Assembly: GCA_934561555.1 (NCBI GenBank)
Contig: CAKTGQ010000005.1
Span: 1 to 64,000, forward strand
From: an uncultured Faecalibacterium sp.
Lineage (GTDB): Bacteria; Bacillota; Clostridia; Oscillospirales; Ruminococcaceae
Direction of reading: 5' to 3'
Length of the DNA stretch: 64,000 bases
Under the pieces are notes generated by a model. That model made no database searches. It saw only the letters and a program-made list of their open reading frames with translations, and had not been told where the DNA came from. Below are positions 33,097 to 41,764 of the stretch, in pieces (within the stretch, counting starts at the first letter, position 1; every line of letters begins with the position of its first letter). Position numbers and translations under genes: made by a program.

Positions 33097-33602
33097 GCCG
33101 GATGCGGGCAGGGAATCTTGTATTTCGGGATCCGGTGTTGCTGTGCGGTGTGGTGTACCTGCTGCTCTACTTTGATGCCAGCGGATTTCTGCGGCTGGGG
33201 CTGCTGGCGGCTGTTTTACACGAACTGGGGCATATTTTTGTATTCTGCATCCAGCAAAGACATCTGCCGGTCATCGAGGTGACCATGACCGGTTTTTGTA
33301 TGCGCACAGCAGGGGAGAGGCTCTCCCCGCGCCAGCGCCTCGTGCTGGCTGCCGCCGGGCCTGCGGTCAATTTTGCCCTTGCCGGGGTATGGGCGGTGCG
33401 TCTTGCGCAAGCTGCCACCATCCGCGGCAGCGCATTCTGGGCAGCAAATCTGCTGACGGGGGTGTTCAATCTGCTGCCAGTGCCCCCGCTGGACGGTGCA
33501 CAGATGGCAGCGTGTATTGGGATGATCTGGCGACAAAAATACGGAAAGTGCACACAAACCGCCGGAAACGATTGCAAAACAGGCACATTTGGGGTAAAAT
33601 AA
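33093..33602 (+). CDS. M50 site-2 protease, SpoIVFB-like, short
   Basis: A 169-aa intramembrane metalloprotease. The catalytic HELGH lies in the second hydrophobic segment, and the third ligand motif NLLPVPPLDGAQ is complete, so activity is plausible. It is much shorter than SpoIVFB (288 aa) and lacks the C-terminal CBS region. It overlaps the preceding M23 gene by 4 bases. In spore formers SpoIVFB cleaves pro-sigma-K; no sigK is seen here, so the substrate is unknown. Confidence 0.82.
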   Translation: MSRMRAGNLVFRDPVLLCGVVYLLLYFDASGFLRLGLLAAVLHELGHIFVFCIQQRHLPVIEVTMTGFCMRTAGERLSPRQRLVLAAAGPAVNFALAGVWAVRLAQAATIRGSAFWAANLLTGVFNLLPVPPLDGAQMAACIGMIWRQKYGKCTQTAGNDCKTGTFGVK

Positions 33603-33639
33603 AAAGAACGCAAAAAACGGATTGTTTATGGAGGACCCG

Positions 33640-35499
33640 ATGTTTGATCCCAAACTGAAAGAAGCGCTGGGACGGGTGCAGAAGCCCGGCCGCTATACCG
33701 GCGGCGAGCCCGGCAGTATCTATAAAGAAAAGGATAAGGTGGATGTGCGCTTTGCCTTCTGCTTCCCGGACACCTACGAGGTGGGCATGTCCTTTCTGGG
33801 CGAAAAGATCCTGTACGAGCTGCTCAACAGCCACGAGAACTGGTGGTGTGAGCGCGCCTTTATGCCTTGGCTGGATATGAAGGCGGAGATGGAGCGTCTG
33901 CAGCTGCCACTGTACACCATGGAGAGCAAAGACCCCCTCACGGCCTTTGATGCTGTGGGTTTTACCCTGCAGTACGAGCTTTCCTACACCAATATCCTTG
34001 CCATGCTGGACTTGGCGGGCATCCCGTTCTATTCCAAAGACCGTGATGACCGCTGGCCGCTGATCGTAGCGGGAGGTCCCTGCGCCTGCAACGCGGAGCC
34101 TATCGCGGATTTCTTTGACGTCATCCAGCTGGGCGAGGGCGAAAACCAGCTGCCTGCCATCTGCGCCGAGATTGAAAAGGCCAAAAAAGAGGGCATCTCC
34201 AAAAGGCAGCTGCTGCTCAACATTGCAAAGATCCCGGGCGTGTACATCCCGGCCTTCTACGATGTCACCTACCACGAGGACGGCAGAGTAAAGGCCATCA
34301 CCCCCAACGAGCCGGGCATTCCGGCACGCATCACCAAGGCCATCATCAAGGATCTGAACCAGTTTGCCCCGCCCACCAACTTTGTGGTGCCCATGGTGGG
34401 TGCCATTCAGGACCGCGCCAGCATCGAGGTGCTGCGCGGCTGCGTGCGTGGCTGCCGGTTCTGTCAGGCGGGCTTCTTGTACCGTCCTATGCGCCAGCGC
34501 GATGCCAGCCTGCTGAACAAGGCCGCGCAGGATCTGTGCGCCAACACCGGCTACGAGGAGCTGAGCCTTTCCAGCCTTTCCACCTCCGACCACGGTCAGT
34601 TGGAGGAGCTGCTGGACGATCTGAACGAGTGGGCGCCCAAGGAGCACGTCAGCCTGTCGCTGCCCTCCCTGCGTGTGGACAACTTCTCCCAGAGCCTCAT
34701 CGAAAAAACCACCAAGGTGCGCAAGAGCGGCCTGACCTTTGCCGCCGAAGCCGGTACCCAGCGTCTGCGCAACGTCATCAATAAAAACGTTACTTGGGAC
34801 GAGATCGAAAAGACCTGCACTATCGCTTTCAATGCGGGCTACACCTCGGTCAAGCTTTACTTTATGATGGGCCTGCCCACCGAGACCATGGAGGATATCG
34901 AGGGCATTGCCGAGACTGCCCAGAAGGTGGTAGACCTCTACTACAAGAACACGAACCACGCCAAGGGACGCGGCGTGCAGGTGACTATCAGCTGCGCCTG
35001 CTTTGTGCCCAAGCCCCACACCCCCTTCCAGTTCGTGCCCATGGATACCGCCGAGACCCTGCAGGCCAAGCAGAAGCACCTGCTGGAAAGCGTGCACAGC
35101 CGCAAGATCAAGGTGAACTACCACGACAGCACCACCAGCTTCCTCGAGGGCGTGTTCGCCAAGGGCGACCGCCGCCTTGCCCCGGTCATCGTGGAGGCGT
35201 ATAAGCGCGGCTGCTACTTCGACGGCTGGGAGGAATGCTTCAAGTATGATACCTGGATGCAGACCTTTGCAGACCTCGGCATCGACCCTGCTTTCTACTG
35301 CCAGCGCCCCATCGCGCTGGACGAGGTGACCCCGTGGTCTCACATGGACTACGGCATCACCCACGAGTATCTGGTGCGGGAGTACAACAAGGCTCTGGCC
35401 GCCCAGACCACCCCGCCCTGCAACCGTGCCTGCAACGCCTGCGGTGCCAACCATCTGTTAGGAGGTCCCTGCTTTGATTACAGTCAGAATCTCGTTTGA
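33640..35499 (+). CDS. B12-binding-type radical SAM protein (TIGR03960 family)
   Basis: A 619-aa radical SAM protein with an N-terminal cobalamin-binding-like domain (FAFCFPDTYEVGMS, GGPCACNAEP) and the cluster motif RGCVRGCRFCQAG (C-x3-C-x2-C) near 270. The C-terminus ends in a Cys-rich CNRACNACGA stretch. It belongs to the family that is paired or fused with DUF2344, whose gene begins inside its 3' end. The reaction is unknown; the usual neighbours rng, rplU and rpmA suggest an RNA or ribosome link but are absent here. ATG 33640 has GGAGG 5 nt upstream. Confidence 0.85.
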   Translation: MFDPKLKEALGRVQKPGRYTGGEPGSIYKEKDKVDVRFAFCFPDTYEVGMSFLGEKILYELLNSHENWWCERAFMPWLDMKAEMERLQLPLYTMESKDPLTAFDAVGFTLQYELSYTNILAMLDLAGIPFYSKDRDDRWPLIVAGGPCACNAEPIADFFDVIQLGEGENQLPAICAEIEKAKKEGISKRQLLLNIAKIPGVYIPAFYDVTYHEDGRVKAITPNEPGIPARITKAIIKDLNQFAPPTNFVVPMVGAIQDRASIEVLRGCVRGCRFCQAGFLYRPMRQRDASLLNKAAQDLCANTGYEELSLSSLSTSDHGQLEELLDDLNEWAPKEHVSLSLPSLRVDNFSQSLIEKTTKVRKSGLTFAAEAGTQRLRNVINKNVTWDEIEKTCTIAFNAGYTSVKLYFMMGLPTETMEDIEGIAETAQKVVDLYYKNTNHAKGRGVQVTISCACFVPKPHTPFQFVPMDTAETLQAKQKHLLESVHSRKIKVNYHDSTTSFLEGVFAKGDRRLAPVIVEAYKRGCYFDGWEECFKYDTWMQTFADLGIDPAFYCQRPIALDEVTPWSHMDYGITHEYLVREYNKALAAQTTPPCNRACNACGANHLLGGPCFDYSQNLV

Positions 35500-36118
35500 A
35501 AAGAAAAATGAAGCCTCCTATATCTCCCTGCTGGACTTGCAGCGGGTGATGCAGCGGGTGCTCAAGCGCAGCGGTCTGCCGGTGTGGCATACGCTGGGCT
35601 TCAACCCCCATATCTACATGACCTTTGCCTGCCCGCTCTCACTGGGGCAGGAGAGCGAGTGCGAGTGCGTGGACGTCAAGACTGAAGCCGAAGCCCCGGA
35701 TTTTGCCCAGTGGCAGAGCGCCCTCAACGCCATTATGCCCGCCGGTATCCACGTTACCCGGGTGGCTCCGGTGGAGATGAAGGCGGACAGCATTGCCTTT
35801 GCCTGCTACCGCATCAGCTACCCGGCGGCTGCCGCTGCGGTGCTGGAGCAGTATAATGCGCTGGAAGCAGCCCATGTGGAAAAGCACAGCAAGCGCGGCA
35901 AAAAGATCGTAGACCTTAAAGAGCATATCCCGCAGCTGCGCTATACCACGGCAGGGGACACCGTGCAGCTGGAGCTGTGCCTGCCCGCTGCGCAGGAGCT
36001 GAACCTGAACCCCTCGCTGCTCACCGGTTTTCTGGAAGAAAAGTTCGGTCTGCCCGCTGCAAGTGCCAATATTCTGCGCACCAAATTTTTAACGGCAGAC
36101 CGTCAGCTGTTTGTCTAA
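35474..36118 (+). CDS. DUF2344 (TIGR03936) protein
   Basis: A 214-aa protein of the radical-SAM-linked family; the N-terminal RISFEKKNEASYISLLDLQR and LGFNPHIYMTFACPLSLG segments are characteristic. The start TTG 35474 has AGGAGG about 8 nt upstream, both located inside the preceding gene, so the two overlap by 26 bases and are translationally coupled. It is thought to act with the TIGR03960 protein in an unknown modification. No catalytic motif is evident. Confidence 0.85.
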   Translation: MITVRISFEKKNEASYISLLDLQRVMQRVLKRSGLPVWHTLGFNPHIYMTFACPLSLGQESECECVDVKTEAEAPDFAQWQSALNAIMPAGIHVTRVAPVEMKADSIAFACYRISYPAAAAAVLEQYNALEAAHVEKHSKRGKKIVDLKEHIPQLRYTTAGDTVQLELCLPAAQELNLNPSLLTGFLEEKFGLPAASANILRTKFLTADRQLFV

Positions 36119-36183
36119 AGCGGCGCAAAAGTCCGTCTACCGGGCAAAACAGAAAATTTTTGCGAGTTTTTTCGGCAAATCGC

Positions 36184-36310
36184 TTGCATTCAAGCCGGTT
36201 TTGTGCTATCCTATTAAGGCGTTAGTGTCCGCTGAGACCACAGCGGGGTTAATGACAAGTATTTATCATTAAACGGGCGGTCCTCTGACGGCTATGCCGT
36301 GCATGAACGT
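36184..36310 (+). promoter_or_regulatory. rplS promoter and structured L19 leader
   Basis: TTGCAT (36184-36189), 17 nt, TATCCT (36207-36212). The leader contains three consecutive hairpins: CCGCTG/CAGCGG (36229-36246), TTAATGA/TCATTAA (36249-36272) and ACGGC/GCCGT (36288-36300), just before the GGAGG of rplS. This resembles a ribosomal-protein leader that could allow autoregulation by L19; identity with the Rfam L19 leader was not tested. Confidence 0.6.
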
Positions 36311-36335
36311 CTAAAAACAAATGGAGGATTCAAAA

Positions 36336-36677
36336 ATGGACGCACTGAAGATTATTTCTGAAGGCAGCATCAAGGCTGAAAAGCCTCAGTTCAACGTTGG
36401 CGATACCGTCCGCGTTGATGTTCGTATCAAGGACGGCGACCGTGAGCGCATTCAGGCCTTTGAGGGCACTGTGATCGCTAAGAAGCACGGTGGCGTTGCA
36501 GAGACCTTCACCGTTCGCCGCGTGGCTTACGGTGTCGGCATCGAGCGTGTCTTCCCCATCAACAGCCCCTTCGTTGAGAAGGTCACTGTTGTCCGCAAGG
36601 GCAAGGTCCGCCGCGCAAAGCTGTTCTATCTGCGTGGCCGTACGGGCAAGGCTGCCAAGGTCAAGAGCGATATTTGA
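36336..36677 (+). CDS. rplS: 50S ribosomal protein L19
   Basis: A 113-aa L19, located at the 30S-50S interface. Conserved blocks are [43 protein letters not shown] and [19 protein letters not shown] 36336 has GGAGG 8 nt upstream; an earlier in-frame ATG at 36321 overlaps that site. The usual rimM-trmD genes are not upstream; L19 here has its own promoter, leader and terminator. Confidence 0.97.
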   Translation: MDALKIISEGSIKAEKPQFNVGDTVRVDVRIKDGDRERIQAFEGTVIAKKHGGVAETFTVRRVAYGVGIERVFPINSPFVEKVTVVRKGKVRRAKLFYLRGRTGKAAKVKSDI

Positions 36678-36702
36678 TCATCCCCGATTTGAAACCGGGA
36701 GA

Positions 36703-36730
36703 AAAGGGACAACTTGTTGTCCCTTTTTTC
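36703..36730 (+). terminator. Terminator after rplS
   Basis: GGGACAA (36706-36712), CTTG loop and TTGTCCC (36717-36723), with a flanking A run and T run. Confidence 0.9.
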
Positions 36731-36783
36731 TTTTTCAAAGCCCGGGCGCATGTGTAAAATCAGGAAAGGCTGGTGGCTAAGCT

Positions 36784-37335
36784 ATGGAAAAACAGCAGCA
36801 GTCTGCCCCCGCTGTGCGCGGGCAGGGTATGCTGGAATGGTACGAAGCGCTCATCTCCGCAGCGCTGGTACTAGTACTGATCTTTTCGTTTTTCTTCCGC
36901 ATCATTCAGGTGGATGGGCGCTCTATGGTGCCTACCCTGACCCACGGCGATAAACTCATCGTCTGGGCGGCGGGCTACACCCCCCAGCGGGGCGATGTGG
37001 TCATTGTGGACAGCTACACCGTCTACGGTAAGCCGCTGGTCAAGCGGATCATCGCCAAGGGCGGCGACACCATCAGCATTGATTACGACGCCGGTACGGT
37101 CACGGTGAACGGCGAACTTTTGCAGGAGGACTACATTGCAGCGCCTACCTATCTGGGCTACGATGTACAGTTCCCGTTCACGGTACCGGAGGGCACCCTG
37201 TTTGTGATGGGGGATAACCGCAACGAATCGCTGGACAGCCGCTCCTCCTATGTCGGCTGCATTGACGAGCGTGATATTCTGGGCAAAGTGCTGCTGTGCT
37301 TTATGCCCTTTACAGATTTTGGGGTGGTAAAATGA
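36784..37335 (+). CDS. lepB: Signal peptidase I
   Basis: A 183-aa type I signal peptidase with one N-terminal membrane span (about 22-42). The catalytic Ser47 is in GRSMVPTL and the catalytic Lys87 in LVKRIIAKGGD; the late block MGDNRNESLDSR is intact. It releases secreted proteins on the outer face of the membrane. It heads an operon lepB-rbgA-rnhB-yraN in which successive genes overlap by ATGA. Confidence 0.95.
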   Translation: MEKQQQSAPAVRGQGMLEWYEALISAALVLVLIFSFFFRIIQVDGRSMVPTLTHGDKLIVWAAGYTPQRGDVVIVDSYTVYGKPLVKRIIAKGGDTISIDYDAGTVTVNGELLQEDYIAAPTYLGYDVQFPFTVPEGTLFVMGDNRNESLDSRSSYVGCIDERDILGKVLLCFMPFTDFGVVK

Positions 37336-38255
37336 ACGAAATGGATACCCGGTTTGCAAACCAGTACAATATTCAGTGGTTCCCGGGCCACATGACCAAG
37401 ACCCTGCGCATGATGGAGCAGGAGATCCAGCACGTTGATGCCAGCCTTGTGCTGCTGGACGCGCGCATCCCGCTTTCCAGCCTGAACCCGGAGATCGAGC
37501 GCATCACCGATCGCAAGCCCAAGCTCTATGCGCTGAACAAGGCCGACCTTGCCGACCCGACTGTGACCGAGGAGTGGATCCGCTACTTCCACGCCGCAGA
37601 TGCCGGCTGCGTGGCCATCAGCGCCAAGCAGAAGGGCGGCGCAAACGCCGTGAAGGTGGCCATTGAAAAGGAGCTTTCCGGTCTGCTGGAGCGCCGCCAG
37701 AACCGCGGCATGGGCGGTGCCAAGACGCAGGTGATGCTGTGCGGCATCCCCAACGTGGGCAAATCCACCTTTATCAACACCTTCGCAGGCTCTGCCCGCG
37801 CCAAGGCGGCAGACCGCCCCGGTGTGACCAAGGGCAAGCAGTGGGTCAGCACCGAAAAGTTTGACCTGCTGGATATGCCCGGCGTGCTGTGGAAAAAGTT
37901 CGATTCCAAGACCATCGCCTCCAATCTGGCCTTCATCGGCTCCATCAAGGACGATATTCTGGATGTGGAAGAACTGGCCATGAACCTGCTGGACGAGGTG
38001 CGCCGCAACTACCCCGACCTTGTGGCACAGCGCTACAAGCTGGATGCCGAAACGCTGGCACTGCCGCCTTACGAGCTGCTGGAAGCTATCGGCCGTAAGC
38101 GCGGTCTGCTGGTGCGCGGCGGCGAGGTAAACACCGAGCGCTGCGCCATCATGCTGGTGGACGAGTTCCGCGCCTGCAAGTGGGGACGCATCTCGCTGGA
38201 GCGCCCGCCGCAGCGGGACGATCTGACCGACTTTGCCGAGGAGGACGAGGAATGA
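37332..38255 (+). CDS. rbgA: Ribosome biogenesis GTPase RbgA (YlqF)
   Basis: A 307-aa circularly permuted GTPase for late 50S subunit assembly. The motif order is G4 NKAD (about 77), G5-like SAK, then G1 GIPNVGKST (about 137) and G3 DMPG. The C-terminal RNA-binding extension is present. ATG 37332 overlaps the lepB stop, with GGGGTGG upstream. Neighbour rnhB starts in its stop codon, as in the Bacillus ylqF-rnhB pair. Confidence 0.95.
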   Translation: MNEMDTRFANQYNIQWFPGHMTKTLRMMEQEIQHVDASLVLLDARIPLSSLNPEIERITDRKPKLYALNKADLADPTVTEEWIRYFHAADAGCVAISAKQKGGANAVKVAIEKELSGLLERRQNRGMGGAKTQVMLCGIPNVGKSTFINTFAGSARAKAADRPGVTKGKQWVSTEKFDLLDMPGVLWKKFDSKTIASNLAFIGSIKDDILDVEELAMNLLDEVRRNYPDLVAQRYKLDAETLALPPYELLEAIGRKRGLLVRGGEVNTERCAIMLVDEFRACKWGRISLERPPQRDDLTDFAEEDEE

Positions 38256-38899
38256 AGCGCCGCTCGGATGAGGAGATCTCCGCTTCGCTGTACGCCTTTG
38301 ACGCCGAGGTGCGGAGCCAGTACGGCTGCTTTGCCGGTGTGGACGAGGCCGGGCGCGGCCCGCTTTGCGGCCCTGTGTGCGTAGCGGCCTGTATTCTGGA
38401 CCCGGAAAACCCGGTATACGGCATCAATGATTCCAAAAAGCTGACCGAGAAAAAGCGCGAAGCGCTGTTTGACGAGATCTGCGAAAAAGCGCTGGCTTAC
38501 CGTATCGTCTTTGTAGGGCCGGAGGTCATTGACCGGGAAAACATCCTGAACGCCACCATGGGCGGGATGCAGCAGGCGGTGGAAGAGCTGGACATCGTGC
38601 CCAATCTGGTGCTGGTGGACGGAAACCGCACACCCGCAGGTTTGCAGATCCCGGCACAGCCGGTGGTCAAGGGCGATGCCACCAGCGCCAGCATCGGCGC
38701 GGCCTCGGTGCTGGCCAAGGTCAGCCGTGACCGTTATATGCTGGAACTGGATAAGCAGTACCCGCAGTATCAGCTGGCAAAGCACAAGGGCTACCCCACA
38801 AAGCTGCACTATGAACTGATCGCGCAGTACGGCATCCAGCCGTTCTACCGCCGCAGCTTCCTTAAAAAGCAGGGCTATTGGCCGGAGAGCGGCAAATGA
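38252..38899 (+). CDS. rnhB: Ribonuclease HII
   Basis: A 215-aa RNase HII that cuts RNA in RNA-DNA hybrids and removes misincorporated ribonucleotides. The active-site motif [14 protein letters not shown] is near residue 28, [12 protein letters not shown] and [18 protein letters not shown] follow. It overlaps rbgA by 4 bases and yraN begins in its stop codon. Confidence 0.96.
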   Translation: MKRRSDEEISASLYAFDAEVRSQYGCFAGVDEAGRGPLCGPVCVAACILDPENPVYGINDSKKLTEKKREALFDEICEKALAYRIVFVGPEVIDRENILNATMGGMQQAVEELDIVPNLVLVDGNRTPAGLQIPAQPVVKGDATSASIGAASVLAKVSRDRYMLELDKQYPQYQLAKHKGYPTKLHYELIAQYGIQPFYRRSFLKKQGYWPESGK

Positions 38900-39264
38900 A
38901 CCGCGCCGAGACCGGCCGCAGGGGAGAAGCTGCCGCTGCCCGCTGGTATCAGAAGCAGGGCGCGCAGCTGCTGGCGCATAACTATCATACCCGCATGGGA
39001 GAGCTGGATCTTGTGCTGCGGGAGCCGGACGGCACCATCGTCATCTGCGAGGTAAAGACCCGCAGCCAAGGGATGCTGCAGCGCCCCGCTGCCGCCGTAG
39101 ACCCGGCCAAGCAGCACCGGCTGATCTGCGCAGCACAAAAGTATCTGCAGCAGACAGGCCAAAGCGAAGAACCGGTGCGTTTTGACGTTGCAGAGGTAGT
39201 TCCTCTTGACAGCGGGCGCTGGATGGTACATATTATAAAGGGTGCCTTTCTCTGCGAATCTTAG
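38896..39264 (+). CDS. UPF0102 (YraN) nuclease-fold protein
   Basis: A 122-aa member of the YraN family, which has a restriction-endonuclease-like fold related to Holliday-junction resolvases. The core motif is GELDLVLRE ... ICEVKTRS, with the Asp and the E-x-K of the PD-(D/E)xK pattern preserved. ATG 38896 overlaps the rnhB stop and has GGAGAG 6 nt upstream. The activity in vivo is unknown. Confidence 0.88.
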   Translation: MNRAETGRRGEAAAARWYQKQGAQLLAHNYHTRMGELDLVLREPDGTIVICEVKTRSQGMLQRPAAAVDPAKQHRLICAAQKYLQQTGQSEEPVRFDVAEVVPLDSGRWMVHIIKGAFLCES

Positions 39265-39294
39265 GCAGAAATCGTGGCACCGGTGGGAAGTATG

Positions 39295-39345
39295 CGGCAA
39301 AACGAGGGTTTTGCCGTACAACCGGGAACGTGCCCGGCACGTTCC
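39295..39345 (+). repeat. Two tandem perfect hairpins before thrC
   Basis: First: CGGCAAAAC (39295-39303), loop GAGG, GTTTTGCCG (39308-39316). Second: GGAACGTGC (39325-39333), loop CCG, GCACGTTCC (39337-39345), ending 8 bases before the AAGGAG ribosome-binding site. Neither is followed by a T run, so they look like leader structures and not a simple terminator. Confidence 0.7.
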
Positions 39346-39367
39346 GTGGCGAAAAGGAGCGATGACC

Positions 39368-40828
39368 ATGCAGTTTTTCAGTACCAGAGATCAGAACCGC
39401 AAAGTAACTTCTTCTCAGGCAATTGCACAGGGACTGTCCGATGAGGGTGGTCTGTTTGTGCCGGAAAGTTTTCCGCAGGTGGATGTAAAAGCCCTGTGCG
39501 GGCTGGACTATCCCGCGCTGGCAGCCGCCGTTGTGCGGGAGTACCTGACCGATTACGACCCCGCTTTCCTGACCGAAGCCACCTGCAGCACCTACGGCGC
39601 TGCTTTCGGCGGCAAGGCAGGCTATCTTGCCCCGGTGGAAGGGGATACCTATGCCCTCGAGCTGTGGCACGGCCCGACCTGTGCCTTTAAAGATTATGCC
39701 CTGCAGCTGATGCCTAAGCTGCTGGTGGAGGCCAAAAAGAATCTGGGCCGTACCGAAAAGACCCTGATCCTTGTGGCTACCAGCGGTGACACCGGCAAGG
39801 CTGCGCTGGACGGCTACCATGATATCCCCGGTGTGGAGATCGCTGTGTTCTACCCCACCGGCGGCACCAGCGAGATCCAGCGTTTGCAGATGGCAACGCA
39901 GGAGGGCGCCAATGTTGCCGTGTACGCCGTGCGCGGCAACTTCGATGATGCTCAGACCGGCGTAAAGAAGGTGTTCGGCGATAAGGCCATCGCTGCCGAA
40001 CTGGAAAAGCGCAATATCCGTCTTTCCAGCGCCAACTCCATCAACTGGGGTCGTCTTGTGCCGCAGATCGTCTACTACTTTGCCGCCTACGCCCAGCTGC
40101 TCAAGGCCGGTAAGATCACCTTCGGTGACGAGGTGGATTTCTGCGTGCCCACCGGCAACTTCGGCGATATCCTTGCCGGTTATTACGCAAAGCAGATGGG
40201 TCTGCCCGTGGGCAAGCTGGTCTGCGCCTCCAACGAGAACAACGTGCTGACCGACTTCCTCACCACCGGTACTTACACCGCAAAGCGGGAGTTCTTCAAG
40301 ACCACCTCGCCCAGCATGGACATTCTGGTGTCCTCCAATCTGGAGCGCCTGCTGTACCATGTGACCGGCAGCGATGCCGAGGTGGCGGGCTTTATGCAGC
40401 AGCTGGCTGCTACCGGTAGCTACACCGTCCGTCCCGAGACGCTGGCCGCCATTCAGCAGACCTTCTCCTGCGGCTGGAGCAGCGAGGACGAGGTGGCAGG
40501 GGAGATCCGTGCCCGCTACGAAAAGGATGGCTACCTGTGCGATACCCACACCGCCGTGGCCTTCCATGTGGCTGCACAGAAAAAGCGTCAGGGCGTGCCC
40601 ATGGTGGTGCTTTCCACCGCATCGCCCTTCAAGTTCCCCCGCAGCGTGCTGAGCGCACTGGGAAAAGCTGCCCCGGAAAACGATTTTGAAGCCATGCAGC
40701 AGCTGGAGGCTGCCACCGGTCACGCCGCACCGGCAAGCCTTGCCGCTCTGCGCAGCAAGCCGGAGCGATTTGATACCGTCATTGCCCCGGCACAGATCGC
40801 CGAGGTGGCGCTGGGCTATCAGGCATAA
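39368..40828 (+). CDS. thrC: Threonine synthase
   Basis: A 486-aa PLP enzyme converting O-phosphohomoserine to threonine, of the longer class. The PLP lysine is in HGPTCAFKDYAL; the phosphate-binding glycine-rich stretch is ATSGDTGKAAL; SANSINWGRL is also typical. ATG 39368 is chosen, with AAGGAG 8 nt upstream; ATG 39362 is too close to that site. No hom or thrB is near. Two perfect hairpins stand immediately upstream and may control its translation. Confidence 0.95.
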   Translation: MQFFSTRDQNRKVTSSQAIAQGLSDEGGLFVPESFPQVDVKALCGLDYPALAAAVVREYLTDYDPAFLTEATCSTYGAAFGGKAGYLAPVEGDTYALELWHGPTCAFKDYALQLMPKLLVEAKKNLGRTEKTLILVATSGDTGKAALDGYHDIPGVEIAVFYPTGGTSEIQRLQMATQEGANVAVYAVRGNFDDAQTGVKKVFGDKAIAAELEKRNIRLSSANSINWGRLVPQIVYYFAAYAQLLKAGKITFGDEVDFCVPTGNFGDILAGYYAKQMGLPVGKLVCASNENNVLTDFLTTGTYTAKREFFKTTSPSMDILVSSNLERLLYHVTGSDAEVAGFMQQLAATGSYTVRPETLAAIQQTFSCGWSSEDEVAGEIRARYEKDGYLCDTHTAVAFHVAAQKKRQGVPMVVLSTASPFKFPRSVLSALGKAAPENDFEAMQQLEAATGHAAPASLAALRSKPERFDTVIAPAQIAEVALGYQA

Positions 40829-40864
40829 GCTTCTGCGGACAGACAGAACAGGAGTAAACAGACT

Positions 40865-41548
40865 ATGGCACTTTTTGTGCTTGGCGACCCCCATCTTTCT
40901 CTGGGCGCATCCAAGCCGATGGATATCTTCCCCGGCTGGAACGATTATGTGGACAGGCTGGAGAAAAACTGGCGCAAGCTCATCACCCCGCAGGACACCA
41001 TCGTGCTGGCAGGGGATATCAGCTGGGCCATGCGCCTGACCGATACCCGCAAAGATTTTGCCTTTTTGCAGCAGCTGCCCGGGCAGAAGATCATCATGAA
41101 GGGCAACCACGATTACTGGTGGTCCACCGCCAACAAGATGAACGCCTACCTCAAGGCCGAGGGCTTTGATACCCTGCACATCCTGCACAACAATTCCTAC
41201 AGCGTGGAGGGATACGCCATCTGCGGCACCCGCGGCTGGCTGTTCGATGTGGGAGAGCCCCACGATGAAAAGGTGATGAACCGCGAGATCGGCCGTCTGC
41301 GTATGAGCTTGCAGGCTGCGGAGCCCGGGCTGGAAAAGCTGGTGTTCCTGCATTACCCGCCGGTCTACACCGGCACCAGCGCCCCGGAGATCGTAGCCAC
41401 CCTGAAGGAGTACGGCATCAAGACCTGCTTTTATGGGCATCTGCACGGCAACGCCATCCGGTTTGCCGTACAGGGCGAGGTGGACGGCATCCGGTACAAG
41501 CTGGTAAGTGCCGACGGCCTGCGTTTCTGCCCCTACCGCATCAATTGA
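40865..41548 (+). CDS. Calcineurin-like metallophosphoesterase
   Basis: A 227-aa phosphoesterase with the complete metal set: LGDPHL (D-x-H), LAGDISWAM, KGNHDYWW, LHYPP and YGHLHG. The family is common in Clostridia, and the substrate is unknown. It follows thrC by 36 bases and could share its transcript. No signal peptide, so cytosolic. Confidence 0.85.
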   Translation: MALFVLGDPHLSLGASKPMDIFPGWNDYVDRLEKNWRKLITPQDTIVLAGDISWAMRLTDTRKDFAFLQQLPGQKIIMKGNHDYWWSTANKMNAYLKAEGFDTLHILHNNSYSVEGYAICGTRGWLFDVGEPHDEKVMNREIGRLRMSLQAAEPGLEKLVFLHYPPVYTGTSAPEIVATLKEYGIKTCFYGHLHGNAIRFAVQGEVDGIRYKLVSADGLRFCPYRIN

Positions 41549-41613
41549 CAGCGAGATAAAAGGGCAAAAACGACAAAATTTAAAAATTTGGTATGGCAAT
41601 TGTGTCCAGAGCG

Positions 41614-41622
41614 TGCTATAAT
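41614..41622 (+). promoter_or_regulatory. tig extended -10 promoter
   Basis: TGCTATAAT (41614-41622) is a full extended -10; the -35 position shows only TGGCAA (41594-41599). The roughly 135-nt leader to the tig start is GC-rich and includes TTGCCC/GGGCAA. Confidence 0.65.
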
Positions 41623-41764
41623 AAGTTTTGACGCGATTGTTGCACCCAATTGAGCGCGCGCGTCCCCGCATTCCGTGTGCATACAGCAAGGACGTGGTGC
41701 GCGGTTGCCCCGGGCAAAAACTTCCTGCCCTGAGCAATAGAATATTTGAGTGGAGGATAAACAA

